A stretch of 41,402 nt of DNA, from assembly GCA_018398765.1 (NCBI GenBank), contig JAHBMJ010000280.1, positions 10,001 to 51,402 of the forward strand. Direction: 5' to 3'. Source of the stretch: Chromera velia. Its lineage: Eukaryota; Sar; Chromeraceae. Position numbers and translations under genes: made by a program. The notes beneath the pieces are model-generated. The model did not search any database. It was not told where the DNA came from and saw nothing but the letters and a program-made list of their open reading frames with translations. Shown piece by piece: positions 41,385 to 41,402 of this stretch (its first letter is position 1; every line of letters starts with the position of its first letter).

Positions 41385-41402
41385 TTGTGTGTGTGTGTGG
41401 GG
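41385..41402. repeat. GT dinucleotide repeat at the window end
   Basis: Six or seven GT units followed by GGGG, cut by the window edge, 57 bases after the GST stop codon. Confidence 0.8.

Overview
This is eukaryotic nuclear DNA. Genes lie on both strands and are broken by GT-AG introns of about 100-1050 bases. Intron sense strands are strongly T/C-rich, and the introns and spacers are full of microsatellites and G homopolymers. I found no operons, Shine-Dalgarno sites, CRISPR array, rRNA or tRNA. The gene set (an MMS19-like protein, a kinesin-8-type motor, a long LRR protein, modular glycosyltransferase/methyltransferase proteins and a sigma-like GST) fits a protist or alga. A photosynthetic alveolate such as the chromerid Chromera velia is my best guess, but this is inference from style and not proof.

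Layout, left to right. 1-4231 (+): 3' part of an MMS19-type Fe-S assembly/DNA-repair scaffold, five exons in view. 4765-7276 (-): leucine-rich-repeat protein, about 22 repeats, with one frame break at an 11-G run. 7277-10272: gene-poor, purine-rich on the plus strand, probably introns or 5' region of a minus-strand gene; a possible exon lies at 10273-10505. 11170-13281 (+), 15405-17705 (-) and 19969-23074 (-): three secretory-pathway genes, each fusing a methyltransferase-like domain to a glycosyltransferase-like domain. 23654 to about 24950 (+): a RING/SINA-type zinc-finger gene with several frame breaks. 24950-29381: AT-rich, gene-poor DNA with inverted-repeat elements. 29382-39766 (-): kinesin-8-type motor in about 19 exons. 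40404-41328 (+): two-exon, GST-like protein with a signal-like N-terminus.

The most interesting part is the 11-23 kb block. Two of its genes share an EGF-like module followed by a class I methyltransferase fold, but carry glycosyltransferase domains of different families at opposite ends. The third joins a METTL24-like methyltransferase to a GT15 (KRE2/MNT1)-like mannosyltransferase. All three start with a signal peptide or signal anchor, which suggests Golgi or surface-glycan building and capping. The spacers between them hold three copies of short foldback (MITE-like) elements, two of them close relatives in opposite orientation with candidate 7-base target duplications.

Exon joins were chosen by hand from GT/AG sites, phase continuity and family motifs. 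The kinesin, MMS19, GST and EGF-methyltransferase-GT joins keep frame at every junction except the last kinesin intron, whose donor I could not fix.
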